From Paramacrobiotus richtersi (taxonomy: Eukaryota > Tardigrada > Eutardigrada > Parachela > Macrobiotidae), in the NCBI GenBank assembly GCA_034698045.1, contig JAQGAU010000789.1, forward strand, positions 1-23,884: a DNA stretch of 23,884 nucleotides, written 5' to 3'. The translations under genes and the position numbers were made by a program. The notes beneath the pieces are model-generated. The model made no database searches, was not told where the DNA came from, and saw only the letters and a program-made list of their open reading frames with translations. How positions within the stretch are numbered: the stretch's first letter is position 1; each line of letters starts with the position of its first letter. Positions 18,044-23,884 of this stretch are shown here, piece by piece.

Positions 18044-18535
18044 ACCAACGCTTTCATCTTGGTGTTGTTGCGAAATCAAGGCGAAAAAGACTGTTGGCGT
18101 TGGTAACTGCAGGGAGTTAGGTTTGTTTCACAAAAATTAATACGGATATAATGTGAATTCGTGAAGCATGGTGCATTTGACAAACTTATATAGAATCGGC
18201 GCCTTTGATAAGAAATGTTTTGTGTGCAATAATAAAGCTGCAACTAATAAACAGTAATTAAAACACATATGTGAAGCATACAAAATTGGTTCTGGTGAAC
18301 CATAAATAATTTTTGTAGCAGAAATCCACTACAAAGCATTATGGATAAAACACGGTACCTGTAACTGACATATACCGGAAGAGCGCGGTAAGTCGGTAAC
18401 CGGTTGACCTGCAGTATAATTAAATTTTTTTGAACGGACTTCACTATCTGAATTTGTGATGGAATTTTCTGCCGAAAGTACTACGATTTTGTTTTACGCG
18501 TGAAACATTAAAAATCTGGTACTTCGAAAGTTAAC
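18044..18535 (+). pseudogene. relic third copy: 3' UTR and flank only
   Basis: The sequence follows the post-stop region of genes 1 and 2: CTTGGTGTTGTTGCGAAATC at about 18059, a TTTCACAAAAATT block, ATAATGTGAA(T/C)TCGT, a retained AATAAA at 18231-18236 and a diverged tail that aligns with 14690-14752 of copy 1 (GAAAG to GTTAAC). No coding exon precedes it; it directly abuts the 3' end of copy 2. The simplest reading is a former third tandem gene whose promoter and exons were deleted by recombination between 3' flanks. The divergence is greater than between copies 1 and 2. Confidence 0.7.
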
Positions 18536-19101
18536 AAATGAAACGTTTCGCAACAGAACACTTGTTTTTTCGCTAATATGGCGAATTTCGTGAATTTTCG
18601 GGTCTATCGCCCGCGGGCAGTCGTGCTGTCCGAGCACGTTTCATGTGTTGCGGCGTAATGAGATTAGGGGGTTTAAGAGGGTGGAGCAGATCAACGTCGC
18701 AGGGTGGCTGCAGTATACCGATGTAACAGAAAGTCATCTGCTCGTTACTCTTGCACTACGGTCACAACTTCCCATCGTGTCATACAGTCAACTAGTTTAA
18801 TTTCGCCACATATTATTTTTCAAATTTGAATAATCCTACTTTCAGTTTTTCAATTTTTTATGGAACCACGGTTGGAATGATCTGCACACACAGATATCAT
18901 GCGTAGAGTGCATTTAGGAGACATTCTTCGAGTTCTCAATGCGCAGTACCGTACAAATCGTAAAACGCCGTTGTGAAAACGGTGTTTCGTGGCATGGTTT
19001 GGAGAGCCTGATTATTATTCCGCAATTCGGATATGCTTGAAAGGATGGCTTTTCCGTACTAATTATTCTCAGTGTATCCGATTTGGGAAGGTGCTGACAA
19101 A

Positions 19102-22100
19102 ATGGACACCATGGAAAAAGCCAGCGAAAACGATGAACGAGCCCGCGAGGAACCCTCGCAGCAAAATCCAAATGGAATCAGCGTAAGTTGATCAGTCTGT
19201 ACATAACTTTTGTAATAGTTTCCTGAATTCTGTGATATATTTATTCACTGAATTTGATGGTTTGGAGCAAAGGTGAATGCTTGCAGCTTAAGAAAAACAG
19301 TGAAAAAAGTCCCCAAAATCACAGAAACTGATGTTTTCGAGGTTTTTGCGCTTACATAATACTGTGTGAAAAATTGATAAATATCATAATTTATTACGAA
19401 AATTTTTAGCAAAAAAATGCTGATTTTTTGTTATTATTTATTCCAGGCTCAGGTGCCATCCGGTGACGGTCGGAACACTCCCGAACAGAAGAAAAAGATT
19501 CCGGTTAGTTAATTAATTTAATTTTTCCTGTTTTTCGTGTGTGTAATGAAATTTGTTTTCACATGCTTCGTTGCAGGTGGAGTCGTTAGGCAGGGATGAA
19601 CTCGTACAGCAGTGCAAGAAGCAGATGCTGTTGCTGCAAAAGATGAAAACGCGATATGACGGTACGTGTATGATTTAATCAGTAGTGGATTGTTTTTATT
19701 GTGCAGTCTGATTAGAGCAGTCGTATCGATTACAAACTTACCAGACTCTTTTTTCGTTTTCTAACATTTTCTGAAAATTTCGATTACGTTATGGTTTTAT
19801 TAAGTACCGTTGCTTTACTTTTGAGTTGTGGTGGTGTAATATTGTTGAAGCATGTGTTAAATTTTTTTATTTTCATGGAAGGATTTGTCGTTAGCTCAGA
19901 TTTGACAAATAATACCTTATTTTTGCAACATCGATGTTGATAACTCGCATATTTTCATATATGAGCGTTTTACTCGAAGTTTCTTACATGGCAATCTTTC
20001 CTGCCATTTGTTGGCTTTTTTTGTTATGGCTGTTAAATTTGTGAATTTTGGAACATCATTTCACTGTGGTAAGAAATTGCTACTAATGAACAGCAAAAAA
20101 TACGAACAATTGTACGAAATATTGATAAATATCAAACATTTTTTCATAAGACTTGTTCGTATCGTAAACTTACACCATGTATTACTTCGGACGTTTTTAT
20201 GTGCCCCAGATTTGCAAAATCAGTTCTCCGATCTCACGCAACAGCACGACACCTGCACCACCCTCGCCGACGACCACCAGACCCTCACCCGCCGCCTGAC
20301 CGCCCTGGAAGCCGATCTCAAAAGCGAACGCGACCAGCACCGCAAAACCAAAGACCAAGTCACCCGTCTATCACAACACTCCGTGGCGGAACTGGAGATC
20401 CGCGACTACACCCGCACCATCGACCAGCTCAACGAGAAGCTAACCGTCAAGGATACCTGCCTCGTCCGCGCCACCGAACAACTACAGACCGTGGAGAAGC
20501 AGCTGGAGGAGAAGGAGACGGTGATCCGGGAACAGGATGCGCGGATTGTCCAGCTGGTGGAGCGGTGCTCGGGGCTGGAGGAGATGGTGACGGAGGGTCG
20601 GCGGGAGTGTGTGGAGCGGGAGAAGGAGATTGGGGGACTGCGAGAGGGGATGGGGTTGTTGCGGGAACAGCTGGCGGGGCTGGAGGGGAGGATGACGGAT
20701 CAGGCTAGTAATCAGACGGAGATGGTCAAGAATCACTCGGAGCTGCAGGTAAGGTTCCGGTTTTTGTTGCTTTTCTGTGGATTACGGTTTACCAGTGCTC
20801 TGCGTTTCGATGTATTTTTTTGCCCATTTCTTGAGTGAATTAATATCAGCGTTGCTGTTTACTTTGTGGATTTATGTTAATGTTTTGGCGTGTTTTTTAC
20901 TTCTTTTTTGAAGTTTATTTTGTCATCTGTTTTTAAAAATAAGTATTTACTTGTTAATTATTATTTATATTTATAATGCGTTTTTAGCTTGCGTGATACT
21001 TTGGAAATGTCGTGTTTCTGCAAATTTTTATTTATGTGCATTGATTAGTGATTATGCTGGGGTAGTATGTACCTATTAGGTCATCGTATTTTTAGGCGAA
21101 TCTAGAGATTGAGCGCCGGTTAGTCGTCCAAAAGAACACGGAAATTTCCCGATTAACCGTTGATCTGTCCCACACCAAAACCCAGCACGAGCACTTATTA
21201 AAGGATTTTGAAGAATATAAAATGCGCGCTCAAGCACTGCTCAAGCAGCAGAAGGGTTCGAATGATAAGATTCAACACCAAAAAGAACTGGACGAGATGA
21301 CCAGTCGCATAACGGATCTGGATGGCGAGATTACCAAACTGAGGATTCAAAAACAGGATCTGGAAGCGGATTTGGATCGAGAACGGCGGGCGACGGAGGC
21401 TGGGAAACGGGCAGCGGAAGCGGAACGCATTAGGTGGGAGAACAGTCTACTCGAGTGCGAGGAACGGATACGAGCTCTGGAGTTTGCTCAGGTACTGAGA
21501 AATCATTCTTTATGAAGGAAATGGTGATCGACAATCAGTGCAGCTGATTCTGTATTTCTGTAAGCTGCAGTATTTTCTAAACTAAAATAACAAACAGTAA
21601 GAAAAGGAAATGATTTGACGAATCAGTCAGAAATTATCAGTGGAAATTAGTAAACACATGCGACGATCATTTCGTTTAACAAACAAAAATAAAAGATATA
21701 CAAATAAGGAAGTGAAAGGTGAATCTTGAGTTATTAATAGCATATGAAAAGTATGTCTCGAAAGTAGCGGAATTGTGTCAGAATGAAAGAAAATCGGAAT
21801 TGTTAGGGAAATTCGTACTTGTTCAGTAGAAACATTTCTTTAATGCGTTACAAGAAGTATGTGTTGTTGCAGGAATCCGCTCATCAAGACCACAGGAAAG
21901 CTCTCCGTCTCCATGAATCCGAAGTATCCGGCTTAAAAGATCTCCACGCCTCGACCAACCAGAAACTCCTGGAAGAAATGCGTGCCGTACGCCAAGAAAA
22001 TGAATCCCTTCGCCATGACCGAGCGGCCCAGCGCCCGGTCACCCCACCCGAAAAACCCGACTCCACCAACGACCCCTCTCTCCGCCGCAGCGAATCCGTC

Positions 22101-22622
22101 GAACTCAACGACGTCTTCGACACCACCCAGCCGGACGCGGACTCCTCCGGCTCCTCGGAACTCCCCTCCTTCCACCGCACCATCAGCGTCTCAGCCAGTG
22201 AGATTCTCGCCGTTCCCCCGCTGGAGAAGCTCATCTCCATGCCGCCGTCCAGTGTGGATCCCGGCGATCGTAACCGGATGAAACATCTAGCGGAACTGCT
22301 GCACGAGAGTGAGCACGCCATTGGCCGGTTGAATGAGCAGATTAAGGTGCTGAAACATGAGTTGCGGAGGGTGGAGAGTAATACGGAACGCGAGAAGCAT
22401 GCCGGGTCCATGGAGTATTTGAAGAATGTGCTGATGAAGTTTTTGACGCATCGGGTGGCGCAGGCCGAGCAGGAGAAGCTGATTGAGGTGATGACGACGA
22501 TCCTGAAGTTGACGGTGGAGGAGCGGCAGCAGCTGGTGAAAGCGGGAGCGGGAGGCTACATTCCGGAGAATGTTAAGGCGTGGGGGGCGTATTTGAATCC
22601 GTGGAAGGGGAAGGAGAGTTGA
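19102..22622 (+). CDS. GCC2: GRIP-domain golgin GCC2 (GCC185) orthologue, 635 aa, 6 exons
   Basis: Exons 19102-19182, 19447-19503, 19577-19661, 20210-20748, 21096-21491 and 21873-22622 join in frame (1908 nt, 635 residues). All introns are GT-AG; the third exon ends in phase 1, the others in phase 0. GCC2 is a trans-Golgi coiled-coil tether anchored by its GRIP domain through ARL1/Rab GTPases, catching endosome-derived vesicles. Seen: a polar N-terminus; the GCC2-type motif DELVQQCKKQMLLLQKMKTR (about residues 53-72); long heptad coils through about 500, including LEIRDYTRTIDQLNEKL and DFEEYKMRAQALLKQQK, both with close counterparts in vertebrate GCC2; a Ser/Pro-rich linker in exon 6; then EQIKVLKHELRRVE and the GRIP domain at about 560-612 with EYLKNV and its key Tyr568; and a tail AWGAYLNPWKG as in GCC2. 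It is far shorter than vertebrate GCC2 (about 1,680 residues), with the loss in the middle coil. Exons are GC-rich. The second donor is GTTAGT. Confidence 0.9.
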
Positions 22623-23884
22623 AGGTGTGTCGGTGGTTGAAAATGTTCGGTGAAGAGATTTTCCGGGTTATTTTGCCTGTCTTTCATGTCGGGATGAACG
22701 ATTTTTTTCTGTGGAATTGCCTTTTTTGCAAAACGTTTTGATTTGAATATGCAGAGTATCGTGAAATTTTTCTTGCTGCTTTGGCCGCGTTTTGGTCTGT
22801 GGATCCTGTTGGAATTAGATCCTGTATTTATTGGTTGGATATGGTGAATTATAAACAAATTTCGTCAGTACCATTATCTTGTCAGAATAACCAGCACAGT
22901 AAATTTGGATGTTATGCTCATCCGGAATCCTATAACGTTAACATATAGAGTGATAAAAGCTACACTGACAACTAGATGTATTGAACGTATGAAAATCAAA
23001 TACAAAAAGGAGAAAAAGTAAGTGTTTACCGGATGTTTCGTAAGACGGTACTCCTTTGAACGATAACGTTTATGCTTGTAATCAGGCGAAACAAATATCA
23101 CGCGGCAAGTGTTTACGGAAAACAGGTAACCTCTTCTGCCACAAATACGATATTAATTTGATCTATAGGTATGTATAGCTACCTACAGCTGCCATTTCAT
23201 GACGAATTCTGAGTTCATGTCGTGTTCGTCACTAAATTCTTATCCGATCCGTACCGCTAAGAAATCGCTTTTTAACGTTTTGTTTATTAGATAATGGATT
23301 TCCAAATTTGATCTGGAAGTAAATTTACGTTGTTCGAACTTCCTTCTGCAAAGGCATATAATATTATACTGTATCCTTGTTGCACTTATACTAATTATTA
23401 ATATTATTAACAGGTGCGCATCTACCAAATTTTTTTCAACATGGTGTGCATCATTAATGATGTATACAATAAATGAAATAAAATAAAACTGTAATAAAAC
23501 AACCAGTTAATCACCATCAACCAGGTAGAAGTATCGCGAACACATCGAAATTGTTGCATAATATAATTATGGGAAAGGATCGGTCTTCTTTTAATAATCA
23601 ATCAATGCAGTTTGGAAAATATTTCTTCGGAATTTTTACCACTTAATCGGCACTGCAGAACGTCTGTTACAATTACAAAACAAGAACGTTTAAAAAAAAC
23701 ATAACGAATGAATACTTGTAAATTGTGCAGGTACAATAACACTTCATTAGCTGGACAAAAAAGCCACCACAGCAGTAACACCATTAGCTACACGATTAAC
23801 ACTTCTCGTGTTTAATCACATGGGATATTCAAGCGGGTCGCTGAGGTTGAGCCAATCAACGCGTCTGAATACGCCTAGAAAATG
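22623..23884. other. 3' region of GCC2 and intergenic DNA
   Basis: No gene is supported. No AATAAA occurs in the first several hundred bases after the golgin stop; a run of overlapping AATAAA-type hexamers appears at about 23468-23500 and could serve a long 3' UTR. Open frames of 60-100 codons, mostly on the minus strand, have no motifs. The right end shows nothing recognisable. Confidence 0.45.

Larger units (their letters stand above)
17612..19101. other. 3' UTR of gene 2, relic third copy, GCC2 5' region
   Basis: 17612-17833 is the probable 3' UTR of gene 2; 18044-18535 is the relic of a third copy. 18536-19101 holds a GC-richer patch (about 18600-18720) that is a candidate promoter or CpG-rich 5' region of the golgin gene; no TATA box is visible. 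Two upstream ATGs with short frames precede the golgin start: 18899 (25 codons) and 18994 (5 codons). Whether they are transcribed is unknown. Confidence 0.5.

Noticed and set aside
20199-20708. A 169-codon frame rich in Pro, Arg and Gly on the plus strand
   Set aside because: It is another frame of GCC2 exon 4. GC-rich codon use of the real frame keeps stops out of this one; the real frame has heptad coils and family matches.
21884-22411. A 175-codon Ser-rich frame on the minus strand
   Set aside because: It is the antisense shadow of GCC2 exon 6, with no motif and no splice or promoter support.
1-23884. CRISPR array, phage, plasmid or bacterial operon structure
   Set aside because: There are no regularly spaced repeats and no bacterial-type gene packing; introns and animal secretory-pathway genes point to a eukaryotic chromosome.

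Overview
The window is animal nuclear DNA. Protein-coding genes have GT-AG introns, the coding exons are clearly GC-richer than the AT-rich surroundings, and two genes are recognisable as orthologues of conserved animal secretory-pathway proteins (SURF4 and the GRIP-domain golgin GCC2). Nothing bacterial, viral or plasmid-like was seen. The species cannot be fixed from the sequence. A small-genome invertebrate is likely, and a tardigrade or similar ecdysozoan is a guess only, based on intronless orphan rhodopsin-like receptors in tandem and lineage-specific small secreted proteins.

Layout. (1) 1100-2161, plus strand: a three-exon gene rebuilt by hand, encoding a 156-residue RIIAD1-like protein (RIIa dimerisation/docking family). 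(2) 2863-3717, minus strand: SURF4, intronless, tail-to-tail with the first gene. (3) 4982-11179, minus strand: three paralogous single-exon rhodopsin-like GPCR genes in head-to-tail array. A and B are open; C is broken by a one-base deletion in TM1. (4) 12.66-18.54 kb: a tandem segmental duplication carrying two three-exon genes for small secreted proteins of 121 and 127 residues, followed by a relic third copy that keeps only the 3' UTR and flank. (5) 19102-22622, plus strand: a six-exon gene for a compact 635-residue GCC2 (GCC185) golgin. The rest, about 60% of the window, is AT-rich intergenic DNA with a few inverted and tandem repeats.

SURF4 (ER export receptor) and GCC2 (trans-Golgi tether) both act in the early secretory/Golgi system, but they are 15 kb apart and on opposite strands, so their proximity is probably chance. 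The two clusters, GPCRs and secreted proteins, are local tandem families showing gain, decay and partial loss. The most interesting points are: the reciprocal N2.50/D7.49 arrangement in the receptors; 6-bp tandem duplications at different places in TM3 of receptors A and C, while B keeps the canonical spacing; the secreted family, which I do not recognise; and the relic third copy. No CRISPR array, tRNA, rRNA or intact transposon was recognised. All exon boundaries come from reading splice signals, frame continuity and paralogue or family alignment by eye, and have not been checked against transcripts.
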